Assembly: GCA_024641085.1 (NCBI GenBank)
Contig: JAHEDT010000005.1
Location: 60,636-124,635, forward strand
Direction of reading: 5' to 3'
DNA from: Geobacteraceae bacterium
GTDB lineage: Bacteria > Desulfobacterota > Desulfuromonadia > Desulfuromonadales > BM103
DNA length: 64,000 nucleotides
A program made the translations under genes and the position numbers. Numbering within the stretch: position 1 is the first letter of the stretch; each line of letters begins with the position of its first letter. Below are positions 44,440-55,749 of this stretch, piece after piece. Below the pieces are notes generated by a model. It was not told the origin of the DNA. It did not search any database and saw nothing but the letters and a program-made list of their open reading frames with translations.

Positions 44440-45843
44440 ATGGAACATTCCGACAGAGGTGTGCATTTGCGACCTGATGACCTGCAAAATTTCATAACTG
44501 TGCTAGAACAGGCCGGGGAATTGTCCCGGGTCCGGTGTTCTGTCGACCCCGAACTCGAAGTTGCCGCCATCATAAATGCTGTTTGCAAGGGCCAGGGCAG
44601 GGGGCAGGCCTTGTTGTTCGAAAACGTCAAGGGCTACCGGCTCCCTCTGGCCGCCAACCTGTTTGGTTCACCGACGCGGCTGGCCATGGCGTTCGGGGTC
44701 GGGGACCTGTCGGTCCTGACGAAAAAGTTTCAAACCGATCTCGCTGCGACCGGCTCTCAGGATGTGCATCTCGCTTTAAAAAAGCTCGTGGCATGCGCGC
44801 AGTATCAGGCCGTCTATGTCGACAATGCGCCCTGTTTTGCCCAGGATGTCACCGAGTACGGGCTCGATACGCTGCCGGCACTGAAATCCTGGCCCGGGGA
44901 CGGAGGGCGTTATTTGACGCTCGCCCAGGTTTTTACCTCTCACCCCGAAACGGGCACCGACAACTGCGGCATGTACCGGGTGCAGCTGGTTGGCAGGGAT
45001 CGGGCCCTGCTCCGTTGTCATCCCGGCTCTGGTGGCGCAGAACACCTGGCCGCTTGGCATGCCCGCGGCGAAGCCATGCCGGTTGCCATCACCCTGGGGG
45101 GGCCGCCGATCATGACCTGGCTGGCTGGAGTTGCCCTGCCTGGCGGTGTGACAGAGAGTTGCTTTGCCGGCTACCTGTGCGGCCGCCCTTTGCTCATGGG
45201 TCGCTGCCAGGGATCGCAGCTGTCTGTCCCAGCCGCTTCCGAGATCGTTATCGAAGGGCGCATCCTTCCGGGAGAGGAAGGCCTTGAAGGGCCGTTTGGC
45301 AATCATACCGGTCGTTATGTGCCCGCGGCCCCGGCGCCGGTTCTCAGAGTAGAAAGAGTCCGCACGCGGGAGGACGCCGTCTATCCCTGCACGCTGGTCG
45401 GCCCGCCGCCGATGGAAAATATCCACCTGGCCAGAATGACCGAGAGCCTCCTCCTGCCGCTGCTGCAGTTCGACCATCCGTGGATTCATGATCTGCACAT
45501 GCCGCCGGAGAGCATCTTCCATCGCGCGGCCATGATCGCCGTGGCCACTGATTGCGGCCTGTCCCTGGCAGAAATCAGTATGGTCCTCTGGGAATCCGCG
45601 CTCCTGAAAAACGCCCGCTTGCTGGTGCTGCTCGATAGCGATGCGCCGCTGTGTGACCCGAATCAGGTGTACTGGCGGCTGATCAACACCGGTGAATGGC
45701 CTGCCCCACATCGTATCGACGGGTCCAAGGTGGTCCTTGATGCGCGCACACCGGCAGGCGCCAGGAGCGTGACGCCGCTCGACGAAGTTGCCACAAAGGT
45801 CCGGCAACGCTGGCCGGAATATGGACTGAACGATATGGTTTAG
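44440..45843 (+). CDS. UbiD-family decarboxylase, likely for menaquinone (MqnL role)
   Basis: A 467-residue prenylated-FMN-dependent decarboxylase. Family motifs: LQNFITVLEQAGELSRV at the start, ANLFGSPTRLAMAFGV, EGLEGPFGNHTGRYVPA, and VLDARTPAG near the end. Because ubiX, a ubiA-type gene, mqnE and mqnC follow, it probably decarboxylates the prenylated 6-naphthoate intermediate of the futalosine pathway. The start is uncertain: ATG 44440 is used, but TTG 44467 has a better-spaced AGAGG and would give MRPDDLQNF. Confidence 0.88.
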   Translation: MEHSDRGVHLRPDDLQNFITVLEQAGELSRVRCSVDPELEVAAIINAVCKGQGRGQALLFENVKGYRLPLAANLFGSPTRLAMAFGVGDLSVLTKKFQTDLAATGSQDVHLALKKLVACAQYQAVYVDNAPCFAQDVTEYGLDTLPALKSWPGDGGRYLTLAQVFTSHPETGTDNCGMYRVQLVGRDRALLRCHPGSGGAEHLAAWHARGEAMPVAITLGGPPIMTWLAGVALPGGVTESCFAGYLCGRPLLMGRCQGSQLSVPAASEIVIEGRILPGEEGLEGPFGNHTGRYVPAAPAPVLRVERVRTREDAVYPCTLVGPPPMENIHLARMTESLLLPLLQFDHPWIHDLHMPPESIFHRAAMIAVATDCGLSLAEISMVLWESALLKNARLLVLLDSDAPLCDPNQVYWRLINTGEWPAPHRIDGSKVVLDARTPAGARSVTPLDEVATKVRQRWPEYGLNDMV

Positions 45844-45924
45844 CCTCCTTCTGTGCACGTTCTTATTATGTGCAGGGGGCAAGATGTCATCTGCCTACCC
45901 TCACCACCGGAAAAACAGGATCTC

Positions 45925-46743
45925 ATGAAAGCTATTTCCTTCAACGTCAACAGCATTCGCAGCCGTCTGCATCAGTTGTCAGCGGTCATCGAGAAACACC
46001 AGCCGGACATCATTGCCCTGCAGGAAACCAAGGTGCAGGACGGGGACTTTCCGCGAGACGATGTCAGAGCCCTGGGGTATAGTGCTCTCTGGTTTGGTCA
46101 GAAGACCCATTACGGGGTCGCAATCCTGAGCCGCAACAAACCCACCGACATCCAGTACGGATTCGACAGCGCCGATGCCTCGGCTCAGAGGCGCCTTCTG
46201 GCGGCCAGCTATCCCCTGGCCAACGGCCAGGTGCTGCGTGTGATCAACGGTTATTTCCCGCAGGGTGAGAGCCGCGACCATCCGGTCAAGTTCCCCGGCA
46301 AGGCGCGCTTCTATGAAGATTTGCATGCATATCTGCGGAGCTGTGAAGATCCAGAGGGTTTGCTGCTGGTGGCCGGTGACATGAATATCGCCCCGTCGGA
46401 CGCGGACATCGGCATCGGTGAAGACAATGCCAAACGCTGGCTGCGTACCGGCAAATGCAGTTTTCTGCCAGAAGAGCGCGAATGGCTGCACCGCTTGCTC
46501 GACTGGGGGCTGGTGGACACCTTCCGCATCTGCCATCCGGAGCGGAAGGACCTGTTCAGCTGGTTCGATTACCGCAGCCGGGGGTTTGAAGCAAACCCGC
46601 CGCGCGGTCTGCGCATCGACCTGATCCTGGCCAGCGCGGCGCTCGCCCGCCGCTGTATTGGTGCCGGGATCGACTACGATATCCGATCCATGGAGAAACC
46701 TTCCGACCATGCGTCGATCTGGGCCGAGTTCGACCTTGCCTGA
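45925..46743 (+). CDS. xthA: Exodeoxyribonuclease III
   Basis: A 272-residue AP endonuclease / 3'-5' exonuclease of base-excision repair. Motifs: [29 protein letters not shown] (metal-binding Glu), [28 protein letters not shown] (catalytic Asp and Asn), [12 protein letters not shown], and the terminal [15 protein letters not shown] with catalytic His. It sits between ubiD and the ubiA-type gene and has no obvious role in quinone synthesis. The start at 45925 follows AACAGGA. Confidence 0.95.
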   Translation: MKAISFNVNSIRSRLHQLSAVIEKHQPDIIALQETKVQDGDFPRDDVRALGYSALWFGQKTHYGVAILSRNKPTDIQYGFDSADASAQRRLLAASYPLANGQVLRVINGYFPQGESRDHPVKFPGKARFYEDLHAYLRSCEDPEGLLLVAGDMNIAPSDADIGIGEDNAKRWLRTGKCSFLPEEREWLHRLLDWGLVDTFRICHPERKDLFSWFDYRSRGFEANPPRGLRIDLILASAALARRCIGAGIDYDIRSMEKPSDHASIWAEFDLA

Positions 46744-46877
46744 AAGCGGCTCCCGCTGAGAGTCGTATGTCTGCAGCACACGCCCCGGCAAGGAAATAAC
46801 GGTCAGTCTGGCACGGAAGCGACAGCTTTGCTTGAACCGGCGACACGGGCATTGTAAACTGACATATTTGCATATTT

Positions 46878-47762
46878 ATGGATAAATCAATGACACAGAG
46901 CGCCCTCGGCAAATTGACGACCCTGTTGGAGATGATCAAGTTCTCACACACGGTTTTTGCATTTCCTTTTGCCTTGATGGGAGTGGTGCTGGCTTCTCTC
47001 GCCAGCGGGACAGCGCCGACCTTTGCCCAGGTGCTCTGGATCTGTCTGGCCATGGCCGGTGCCCGCACGGGCGCCATGGGGCTGAACCGTATCATCGATG
47101 CCCGCATTGACGCAGACAATCCCCGTACTGCCGATCGGCACCTCCCCACCGGTAAGATCGTTGCCGGTGAAGCCTGGCTTTTGGTGATCGCGGCTTTTGC
47201 TCTGCTCCTGCTGGCCGCATGGAGGCTCAACCCGCTCTGTTTGAAGCTGGCGCCGGTGGCCATATTCTTCCTGGTCCTCTACAGCTACTGCAAGCGCTTC
47301 ACCGCTATGGCCCATGTTGTGCTGGGCATCTGCCTCGCTGCCGCACCGCTTGGAGCCTGGATCGCCCTGCGCGGCGATCTCGGCTGGCCGGTCGTCGTCC
47401 TTGGGCTGGCGGTGTTGTTCTGGGTCGCCGGCTTTGATATCTTCTACGCCCTGCAGGACTACGAGTTCGACCGTCACCACGGGCTCTTCTCGATTCCCTC
47501 GCGGTTTGGCATCGAACGCTCGTTTTTCATCACCAGAATCTTCCACCTGGCCATGGTGGTCCTGCTGTTTATGCTGTTCTTCAGCAAGGGCTTGGGGGTG
47601 GTCTATTTGCTCGGCGTGCTGGTCGTGGCCGGCCTGCTGATTTATGAACACATGCTGGTGCGCCCCGACGACCTCTCGCGACTCGATGCGGCATTTTTCA
47701 ACATGAACGGCTACATCAGCGTAACGATTTTTCTCTTTACCCTTGCTGACGCACTGCTTTAA
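46878..47762 (+). CDS. mqnP: UbiA-family prenyltransferase, likely for menaquinone (MqnP)
   Basis: A 294-residue, multi-helix membrane prenyltransferase. Both Asp-rich motifs are present: NRIIDARIDADNPRTADRHL and the second YALQDYEFDRHHG. Family enzymes attach a polyprenyl chain to an aromatic acid; in the futalosine pathway the substrate is 1,4-dihydroxy-6-naphthoate. Two possible ATG starts (46878 and 46890) lack a clear ribosome-binding site. The neighbours ubiD, ubiX, mqnE and mqnC favour menaquinone over ubiquinone. Confidence 0.9.
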   Translation: MDKSMTQSALGKLTTLLEMIKFSHTVFAFPFALMGVVLASLASGTAPTFAQVLWICLAMAGARTGAMGLNRIIDARIDADNPRTADRHLPTGKIVAGEAWLLVIAAFALLLLAAWRLNPLCLKLAPVAIFFLVLYSYCKRFTAMAHVVLGICLAAAPLGAWIALRGDLGWPVVVLGLAVLFWVAGFDIFYALQDYEFDRHHGLFSIPSRFGIERSFFITRIFHLAMVVLLFMLFFSKGLGVVYLLGVLVVAGLLIYEHMLVRPDDLSRLDAAFFNMNGYISVTIFLFTLADALL

Positions 47763-47775
47763 TCCAGGAAGAATC

Positions 47776-48399
47776 ATGTCATTGGACCCAAAAAACACCA
47801 GGCATTTTGTCGTTGCCATCACCGGAGCCTCCGGTTCGGTCTATGGCCTGAAGCTGGTCAGTGAACTGCTGCAGGCCGGTGAACGCGTCAGCCTGATCCT
47901 CTCTGCTGCTGGACGCCAGGTGCTCAACCATGAAGTCGGGCTCGAGTGGTCGGCGGAGATCAGGGAACAGCGCCGTCAGGTTCAGGAGCACTTTGCCAGC
48001 ATTGCCGTCGATTGCCTGGCTGTCGATGATTTCTGGGCTGGCGCTGCGAGTGGCTCCGCGGCTGCCGACGCCATGATTGTCATCCCGTGTTCCATGGGGA
48101 CGGCCGGCCGGATTGCCGCCGGCTTGAGCGGCAACCTGCTGGAACGGGCCGCCGATGTTATGCTCAAGGAGCGCCGTCCTCTGGTCCTGGTGCCGCGTGA
48201 AACGCCCTTTAACACCATTCACCTCGAGAACCTGCTGCGCCTTTCACGGGCCGGTGCGGTTGTTCTGCCGGCGATGCCCGGTTTTTATCACGGTCCGCAA
48301 ACCATGGACGACCTGGTCGGTTTCGTGGTCGGCAAGGTGCTTGACCAGTTGGCTGTCGAGCATTCACTCTTTGCAAGATGGGGGGACGCGCGAAACTAG
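47776..48399 (+). CDS. ubiX: UbiX-type flavin prenyltransferase
   Basis: A 207-residue flavoprotein that makes the prenylated FMN cofactor needed by UbiD. Motifs: VVAITGASGSVYGLKL, IPCSMGTAGRIAAGLSGNL, ERRPLVLVPRETPFN, and VLPAMPGFYHGP. AGGAAG precedes the ATG, and the gene begins 13 bp after mqnP ends. It supplies the cofactor for the decarboxylase at 44440. Confidence 0.95.
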   Translation: MSLDPKNTRHFVVAITGASGSVYGLKLVSELLQAGERVSLILSAAGRQVLNHEVGLEWSAEIREQRRQVQEHFASIAVDCLAVDDFWAGAASGSAAADAMIVIPCSMGTAGRIAAGLSGNLLERAADVMLKERRPLVLVPRETPFNTIHLENLLRLSRAGAVVLPAMPGFYHGPQTMDDLVGFVVGKVLDQLAVEHSLFARWGDARN

Positions 48400-48479
48400 G
48401 CCCTGCTGGGATGCCGTGGTGGGCTGTGGTGCCTTCCAAAGGCATTCCCATTGTGTTGTGGGCTCGGCGATTTTAATTT

Positions 48480-49565
<1,086 letters not shown>

Positions 49566-49621
49566 CGGGGCCATGCGCGAAGACATCTCGTGACCCTCTT
49601 CTGTTGCATCCTTGGGTACTT

Positions 49622-50686
49622 ATGCTTGCTCAAATCAAACAGAAACTTGACCATGCACAACCGCTCGGTCGGGACGCCGCCCTCTGGCTTTTGACCGGGG
49701 CGGACCTGCTCACTCTGGGTCAGCTTGCCGACGGTGTGCGCCGGAGCATGCATCCGGACCGGTGTGTCTCGTTCGTCGTCGATCGCAATGTCAACTACAC
49801 CAATGTCTGCACCACCAAGTGCAGGTTCTGCGCATTCTACCGTGACCAGACCCATTCCGAAGCCTATGTGCTCAGCTATGACCAGATCTTCAACAAGGTC
49901 CAGGAACTGGTCGATCATGGCGGCACCCAGCTGCTGATGCAGGGGGGACTGCATCCCGACCTTAAAATCGACTGGTTCGAGTCCCTCTTCAGCGAGCTCC
50001 GGCAACGCTATCCGATGGTCCAGATCCATTCCCTGTCGCCAGCCGAGGTTACGCATGTCGCCAGGCTCTCGGGGATCTCGATGCCCGAATGTCTCAGACG
50101 CCTGCAGCGTGCCGGACTGCAGTCGCTGCCGGGCGGCGGGGCCGAAATCCTGGTCGATGAAGTCCGTCAGGAGATTTCACCTAACAAGATCGGTTGGCAG
50201 GACTGGGCCGCCGTGATGCGTGAGGCCCACAGACTCGGAATGCCGACCACTGCGACCATGATGTTCGGTGCCGGTGAGCGGGCGGAGGATATCGTCGAGC
50301 ATCTCTTCCGGGTGCGCGAGCTGCAGGATGAGCTGGGCGGATTCACTGCGTTCATTCCCTGGACTTACCAGCCCGGCAACACCGCGCTGGGGGGTGAGCA
50401 GGCCAGCGGGGTCGAATACCTGCAGGTCCTTGCCCTTTCCCGGGTGATCCTCGACAACGTGCCGAACATCCAGGCCAGTTGGGTGACCCAGGGGGCGCAC
50501 ATGGCCCAGATCGCCCTCTTTTTCGGGGCTAACGACCTGGGTGGCACCATGCTCGAGGAGAATGTCGTCGCCGCCGCCGGAGTCGATTTCCGCCTGAGCC
50601 AGGAGGAGATTGTCGAGTTGGCGAGAGGTGCCGGGTTCCGGCCGGTACGACGGACCACAACCTATGCAATTCTCGAGGAGTATTGA
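49622..50686 (+). CDS. mqnC: Dehypoxanthine futalosine cyclase (radical SAM)
   Basis: A 354-residue radical SAM enzyme that cyclises dehypoxanthine futalosine to cyclic DHFL. The cluster motif is CTTKCRFCAFYRD; LLMQGGLHPDLKIDWFE and LPGGGAEILVDEVRQEISPNK are diagnostic of MqnC. The start is ATG 49622; an in-frame TTG six codons upstream is less likely. MqnA, MqnB and MqnD, needed for the rest of the route, are not in the window. Confidence 0.93.
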   Translation: MLAQIKQKLDHAQPLGRDAALWLLTGADLLTLGQLADGVRRSMHPDRCVSFVVDRNVNYTNVCTTKCRFCAFYRDQTHSEAYVLSYDQIFNKVQELVDHGGTQLLMQGGLHPDLKIDWFESLFSELRQRYPMVQIHSLSPAEVTHVARLSGISMPECLRRLQRAGLQSLPGGGAEILVDEVRQEISPNKIGWQDWAAVMREAHRLGMPTTATMMFGAGERAEDIVEHLFRVRELQDELGGFTAFIPWTYQPGNTALGGEQASGVEYLQVLALSRVILDNVPNIQASWVTQGAHMAQIALFFGANDLGGTMLEENVVAAAGVDFRLSQEEIVELARGAGFRPVRRTTTYAILEEY

Positions 50687-50700
50687 CAAAGGAGCCGAGG

Positions 50701-51279
50701 ATGAGGTCTTTACGCGGGGCCTTGGCCCTGGTTGTCGCGAGCGGTTTGCTCGCCATCTGGTCTCCCGGGGTTAACGCCGATGTCAACCTGACGACCAGCT
50801 GGGAAAGGGCCGTTCAATTAAAAATTGTCGATCTTGAAAGCGAAGGGCCACTCTCGCAAGCGCTGTTGATCATCAAGACCGAAAAGCGCGCCGAGGGAAG
50901 TGCGGATCCGGTCTATTTCTACGATGTCATGCAAGGCTCGGTAACCGGCCTGGCCGACTACCGGGTCGGCGAGAAGAGTCCCGGTGCCGACGTGCGGGTC
51001 GTCGTTCCCGGCTATGCCCTTTTGACCCAAAAGCTGTTTTGGAAAGATTTGCCGGCCCGGCAGATAGACAGTTCTGGCCTCGAAAAGACTGTCCCGACAA
51101 TCACCCTGACTTTGAAGCCGCTCCCCCAAGCCAGTGACTGGCAGCGTGAGTTCCGCTTCGTGATCGCCCCGGAACTGGAGGACCTCCTGCAGTTGCAGCC
51201 GCCCTTCCTCTCCAGGGACGAACATCGAACCATTAACGAATTTCTCAACCGGGAACGCAATCGCATGCTCGGATTGTGA
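50701..51279 (+). CDS. Secreted protein of unknown function
   Basis: A 192-residue protein with a clear signal peptide (RSLRGALALVVASGLLAIWSPGVNA, probable cleavage after VNA). The mature part starts DVNLTTSWERAVQLKI and looks beta-rich. I do not recognise a family. AAGGAG (50689-50694) supports ATG 50701 as the start. It begins 14 bases after mqnC and ends 39 bases before hisC, so it is probably co-transcribed with one or both. It is likely periplasmic. Confidence 0.75.
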   Translation: MRSLRGALALVVASGLLAIWSPGVNADVNLTTSWERAVQLKIVDLESEGPLSQALLIIKTEKRAEGSADPVYFYDVMQGSVTGLADYRVGEKSPGADVRVVVPGYALLTQKLFWKDLPARQIDSSGLEKTVPTITLTLKPLPQASDWQREFRFVIAPELEDLLQLQPPFLSRDEHRTINEFLNRERNRMLGL

Positions 51280-51317
51280 ATGAGGTCCCGCTACCTTGAT
51301 AGACCCTGGGAGACAGT

Positions 51318-52361
51318 ATGAGTTACTTGCGCCCGAATATCGCCGCCATGGCGGGTTATGTGCCCGGTTTCCAACCGCCTGATGCGGCAAGCTGGATCAA
51401 ACTCAATACCAACGAGAACCCGTACCCGCCGTCGCCGCAAGTCATCAGGGCGATCCAGGCCGCAACGGGAGAGGGCTTGCGCAAGTACCCGGATGCGGCC
51501 AGCCGTGCCGGCCGCGAGGCGGCCGCCGAGCTCTATGGCTACCCGGTTGAGTGGCTGATCATGGCCAACGGTTCGGATGAGCTGCTCAATAACCTGATCC
51601 GGGCCTGTGCCGGCGAGGGGGAGGAAATCGCCTATCTGCAGCCGTCCTATTCCTATTACGCAACCCTGGCAGAGGTGCAGGGCGCCCGGGTGAAAACTTT
51701 TCCCCTGGCCGAGAGCGGCGAGATCAAGGATTTTCCTGCCACTTACACCGGCAAACTGTTTTTCCTGACCAATCCCAATGCGCCGCTCGGTTTGCGTTGG
51801 GAAGTCGAACAGGTTGCGGAGTTGGCCGACCGTTGCACCGGGTTGCTGGTGGTTGACGAGGCTTATGCTGATTTTGCCAGCGGCAACTGCCTCGAACTGG
51901 TCCGTCAGAAGCCGAACGTGGTCGTGACCCGCACGCTGTCGAAAAGCTACTCCCTGGCTGGAATGCGGCTCGGGTTGGCCATTGCCCGTCCGGATGTGGT
52001 GGCCGCTCTGGACAAGATCCGTGACCACTACAACCTCGATCGACTGGCCCAGACCGCAGTGGCCGCCGCCCTGATCGACCAGGATTATTTCCGGGCGTGC
52101 GTGGCGCGAATCTGTGCAACGCGCGACTGGTTGAGCGACGAGCTGCGCAGGCTTGGCTACCAGGTTGTCCCATCGAGCGCCAACTACCTGTTCGTGAGCC
52201 CGCCGGACCGGGATGGCAAACGCGTATATGAGGCCCTCTATGCACGCAAGATCCTGGTGCGCTATTTCAGCGGCCCGACGTTGGCTCATGGCCTGCGCAT
52301 TTCCATCGGCACCCGTGAGGAGATGGCGCAGACTCTGGCCGCCCTGGTGGAGATCGGGTGA
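51318..52361 (+). CDS. hisC: Histidinol-phosphate aminotransferase
   Basis: A 347-residue class I/II PLP aminotransferase converting imidazole-acetol phosphate to histidinol phosphate. Motifs: [39 protein letters not shown], and the PLP-Lys region [15 protein letters not shown]. Length is typical of HisC. Enzymes of this type may also accept aromatic substrates. It is isolated from other his genes; only hisZ occurs in the window, 33 kb away. Confidence 0.92.
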   Translation: MSYLRPNIAAMAGYVPGFQPPDAASWIKLNTNENPYPPSPQVIRAIQAATGEGLRKYPDAASRAGREAAAELYGYPVEWLIMANGSDELLNNLIRACAGEGEEIAYLQPSYSYYATLAEVQGARVKTFPLAESGEIKDFPATYTGKLFFLTNPNAPLGLRWEVEQVAELADRCTGLLVVDEAYADFASGNCLELVRQKPNVVVTRTLSKSYSLAGMRLGLAIARPDVVAALDKIRDHYNLDRLAQTAVAAALIDQDYFRACVARICATRDWLSDELRRLGYQVVPSSANYLFVSPPDRDGKRVYEALYARKILVRYFSGPTLAHGLRISIGTREEMAQTLAALVEIG

Positions 52362-52444
52362 AACAACGAGGCGCGGGGCGCGCGGCGCGCAGTGCGAAAA
52401 GTGTTTTGGCTGAACCAGTGAACCCGGGTTCCGGGAGGCTCGGT

Positions 52445-53515
52445 ATGAGCCTGCCCTGCGCGTCGATAGAAGTCTCCCGGCGACTGCTCGCCTGGTATGG
52501 CCGGGAAGGCCGCGACCTGCCCTGGCGGCATACCCGGGATCCTTACCGTATCTGGCTGTCCGAAATTATGCTGCAGCAGACCACCGTGGCAGCTGTCATC
52601 CCTTACTACGAGCGTTTTCTAAAGCGCTTCCCGACAGTCGCAGCACTGGCTGCGGCATCCCTTGACGATGTCTTGACCCTGTGGGCCGGGCTTGGTTACT
52701 ATTCGCGGGCGCGCAACCTGCATCTGGCCGCCCGGCAGGTGATTGCCGAGCTGGGCGGCGTATTCCCCGACAGTCTCGACGCTCTGGCTGCTTTGCCCGG
52801 TATCGGCCGCTCCACGGCCGGAGCCATCCTCTCCATTGCCTTCGACACCCCCGCGCCGATCCTCGATGGCAATGTCCGTCGCGTGCTGGTGCGACTGTTT
52901 GCCTGGCAGGAGGACCCCCGTGGAAGCCGGGCGGAGAAGCAGCTCTGGACCTGGGCAGAGCTGCTGACGTCGATGGAACGCCCGCACGATTACGCCCAGG
53001 CGATCATGGACCTGGGGGCGACAATCTGCACGCCTCGAGAGCCAGCCTGCGACCGCTGCCCGCTGCAGGACCTCTGCCAGGCCTTTGGGCAGGGGCTGAC
53101 CGCGGCCTTGCCGGTCGCTCGCAAACGTCAAAAGCTGCCGGTGCGCAGGCAGGTGGCCCTGGTCGTCTCCGCTCCGGGAGGTCTTCTGCTGCGACAACGG
53201 CCCCCCGAAGGCTTCCTCGGTGGCCTGTGGGAATTCCCCACGGCTGACCTGCCTGAAGGCGTGGCGGCCGTTCAGGCCGCTGGCCGCCTGCGCGATGACC
53301 TTGGTGTGCATGGGGCGCTCGAAGCACGTGCAGATGTCCGACACGCCTACAGTCATTTCAAGCTGGAGCTTGCCGTGTTCCGGGTTGCAGCCGGCGCTGT
53401 CGACAGGATTGCCGAAGGGCGTGCGTATCGCTGGTGGAGCGCCAGAGAACTCGAGCGGCTGCCTCTGCATGGTGCGCACCGCAAGGTCTGCAGTACGCTT
53501 GTCGATGACGGTTGA
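52445..53515 (+). CDS. mutY: A/G-specific adenine DNA glycosylase
   Basis: A 356-residue repair enzyme that removes adenine mispaired with 8-oxoguanine. Motifs: WRHTRDPYRIWLSEIMLQQT, the helix-hairpin-helix LPGIGRSTAGAI, catalytic Asp in PILDGNVRRVL, and a [4Fe-4S] motif with Cys in ICTPREPACDRCPLQDLC (C-x6-C-x2-C-x5-C). A C-terminal NUDIX-like domain (LLLRQRPPEGFLGGLWEFP) reads 8-oxoguanine. ATG 52445 has GGGAGG upstream; a GTG at 52358 overlapping the hisC stop would add an unrelated basic extension. Confidence 0.93.
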   Translation: MSLPCASIEVSRRLLAWYGREGRDLPWRHTRDPYRIWLSEIMLQQTTVAAVIPYYERFLKRFPTVAALAAASLDDVLTLWAGLGYYSRARNLHLAARQVIAELGGVFPDSLDALAALPGIGRSTAGAILSIAFDTPAPILDGNVRRVLVRLFAWQEDPRGSRAEKQLWTWAELLTSMERPHDYAQAIMDLGATICTPREPACDRCPLQDLCQAFGQGLTAALPVARKRQKLPVRRQVALVVSAPGGLLLRQRPPEGFLGGLWEFPTADLPEGVAAVQAAGRLRDDLGVHGALEARADVRHAYSHFKLELAVFRVAAGAVDRIAEGRAYRWWSARELERLPLHGAHRKVCSTLVDDG

Positions 53516-53585
53516 CGGCTGTCAGCAATGCATGATTTCATGATTTATTCACACCGTACAAAACGCGCATCGCGCCACGCTGCCT

Positions 53586-55631
53586 ATGTCTGAGGATCCT
53601 AAAACCTGCCAGCTGATTGTCCGTCAGCGTCCTGCGGCGCATCCGGAACTGGATATCCTGCTGCAGGAGCTGCACAGCGACTTCGGACTCGACACTTATA
53701 CGGCCCGCCAGCGTCTAATCGGACCAGGACTTGCCCTGTTCGGCAAGGGGCTTGCCGGGAAAACCGCAAAGATAGCGGCCCTGCTGCAACGTTACGGATT
53801 TGCCTGCTGGCTGATTGAACCGCAGAAGCCTGCTTTTGCCCCTGACCTGCTGCGCAGTTTGGAGATACAAAAGGACTCAGTGATTTTTAGCTGCCAGAAG
53901 GGGCCGGTGCGACTCGAGCGCGGTGCCTCGGTGGTCGGCGTGCTTGCCGACCTTTCGGGCGGACTGGCGGACAAGCATGTCAAACGGCTTCTGGCCCAGA
54001 ACGCCTATCGCGGCAGCAATGCACTGGAAGTGCTCAGCCGCGAGGAAATGATTCGCAGTACGCTCCAGGGACAGGCGGTGTTCGATTTTTACCTGCTCGA
54101 TGAGCAGGACCAAGTCCGTCAGGCCGTCCAGGTCATGCCCGGCCGTTTCAGTGTCGACGGCCTGGGTTCACGAGCTTCGGTGAGTTCGACGCAAAACCTG
54201 CAGGCGCTCATCGACCTGGTCGAGGAGTATGCCGGGTCCTTTCGCATGTATTGCGATTTCGGCCTGAGTCAGTTGCCGGGATGCGATGTCAAGAAGGCTT
54301 CCGACAGCCCGTCGGCAGCCCTGGAAAACCTCGCCAGCCTGAGCCGCTACGGCTGGCTGGTGACCCAATTGCATGGAGACGGCCGTCCTGCCAGGGATCA
54401 GGCCACCGGTGGCGCTGGATTGGTGGCCGCAAGTGTTATGACCGCCGCAGTTGCCGGGAGTGTTCAGCCGGAACTGGTTACGTCGTCGAGTTTGACGGAT
54501 CTTTCTGACGGGGCCCCCGGCCTGGCAGAAGTGGCTCGCGAGATCAGCGCGGCGGCTGGTGATGGTGACGGCACCCCCGCTGTGCAGGACGCCATCGGCA
54601 GTCAGGTCGAGCGCCGGGACCTGCCGGCCCCACCGGAGCGTCCGCTCGTCAAGCCGCATTGGGGCAAGTCGCTCATAATGATCGGTGCCGCTGTAGCAGG
54701 GTTTTTGGTCGCCGCCGGCGGCGGTAATGGTGATCTGGTGAGATTGATCTCCAGGTACGGGATGGCGGCCGGGTTTGCCCCGGCGCTCGCTGCCGTACCT
54801 CTGCTCTGGGGCGGGCTGCATTTCTTGCAACTCAAGCGCCGCGTCGAAAACACGCCGACCAGCAAAGTGCGTTCGGTGGCTATGGGCCTGGTTGAAGTGC
54901 ATGGGCGTGCCCAGCGCCTCTACGCCCTGGTGGCACCGATGACCCATTCGGCGTGTGCCTGGTACCGGCTGCGCAAGTACCGCAAAGACAACAAGAGCAA
55001 CTGGAAGCTGGTCAAGGAGATCAACAGCAATCATGTGCCGTTCCAACTCGACGACGGCACTGGGAGGGTGACCGTTGACCCGCAAGGAGCTGCCGTCAAG
55101 GCCAAGGTCCAGCAGTCTGGCTATCCTGGCCAGTCGCCGCTCACCTTCACCGCATTCGGTAGTGGTTACGGCGAGGATGAGAAGTGGATCGAGGACGTCA
55201 TCTATGAAGGGACCTCCCTCTATGTGCTCGGCTACGCCCGGCCGGAACGCGAACAGCGGCTGAGCCTGCGAGACCGGGCCACGGCCAAGCTGCGGCAGCT
55301 CAAGCTTGACCCCCAGGCGATGCGCCGCTACGATACCAACAACGATGGCCAGATCGACGAAACCGAATGGCAGGAGGCCCGCAACGATGCCGAGCAGGTG
55401 GCCATGTCCGAACACCTGGCAGAGAACCGGTCACACCGGCGCCAGGAGGAGCACATCGTGATCGGCAAGGGACCGCAGCGCGGCCTGCCGTTTATCATCA
55501 CCGAAACGGTTTCCGAATCCGACCTGGTCCGCAAGTACGGACTGTTCAGTCTCGGCCTGCTGATGACCGGCCTGGGGTCGCTGCTTCTGGGACTTTACAA
55601 GTTCCTCCAGTATCTCAATCTGATTCAGTGA
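53586..55631 (+). CDS. GIDE-domain (MUL1-like) membrane protein with an EF-hand
   Basis: A 681-residue protein. Residues 1-~350 are a domain I do not recognise. Two hydrophobic segments (about 361-378 and 394-408) precede a GIDE-type domain, about 428-545: GLVEVHGRAQRLYALVAPMT, SACAWYRLRKYRKD, VPFQLDDGTGRVTVDPQGA and YEGTSLYVLGYA. A canonical EF-hand calcium loop follows, about 582-594 (DTNNDGQIDETE). A last helix lies near 655-677. The TM-GIDE-TM order matches mitochondrial MUL1, but no RING domain is present, so ubiquitin-ligase function is not implied. The adjacent lemA suggests a joint envelope role. Confidence 0.75.
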   Translation: MSEDPKTCQLIVRQRPAAHPELDILLQELHSDFGLDTYTARQRLIGPGLALFGKGLAGKTAKIAALLQRYGFACWLIEPQKPAFAPDLLRSLEIQKDSVIFSCQKGPVRLERGASVVGVLADLSGGLADKHVKRLLAQNAYRGSNALEVLSREEMIRSTLQGQAVFDFYLLDEQDQVRQAVQVMPGRFSVDGLGSRASVSSTQNLQALIDLVEEYAGSFRMYCDFGLSQLPGCDVKKASDSPSAALENLASLSRYGWLVTQLHGDGRPARDQATGGAGLVAASVMTAAVAGSVQPELVTSSSLTDLSDGAPGLAEVAREISAAAGDGDGTPAVQDAIGSQVERRDLPAPPERPLVKPHWGKSLIMIGAAVAGFLVAAGGGNGDLVRLISRYGMAAGFAPALAAVPLLWGGLHFLQLKRRVENTPTSKVRSVAMGLVEVHGRAQRLYALVAPMTHSACAWYRLRKYRKDNKSNWKLVKEINSNHVPFQLDDGTGRVTVDPQGAAVKAKVQQSGYPGQSPLTFTAFGSGYGEDEKWIEDVIYEGTSLYVLGYARPEREQRLSLRDRATAKLRQLKLDPQAMRRYDTNNDGQIDETEWQEARNDAEQVAMSEHLAENRSHRRQEEHIVIGKGPQRGLPFIITETVSESDLVRKYGLFSLGLLMTGLGSLLLGLYKFLQYLNLIQ

Positions 55632-55749
55632 GCAGATTGCTGGCAGACAGCACAAGGGCTCGGCCCCTGCCAAGGCCTTGTGCTCTGATCTCCGCCGGAG
55701 ACCAGCTTTTGCGGATCAAGATTTAACCTTTTATCGAGGGAGGTTTGCC

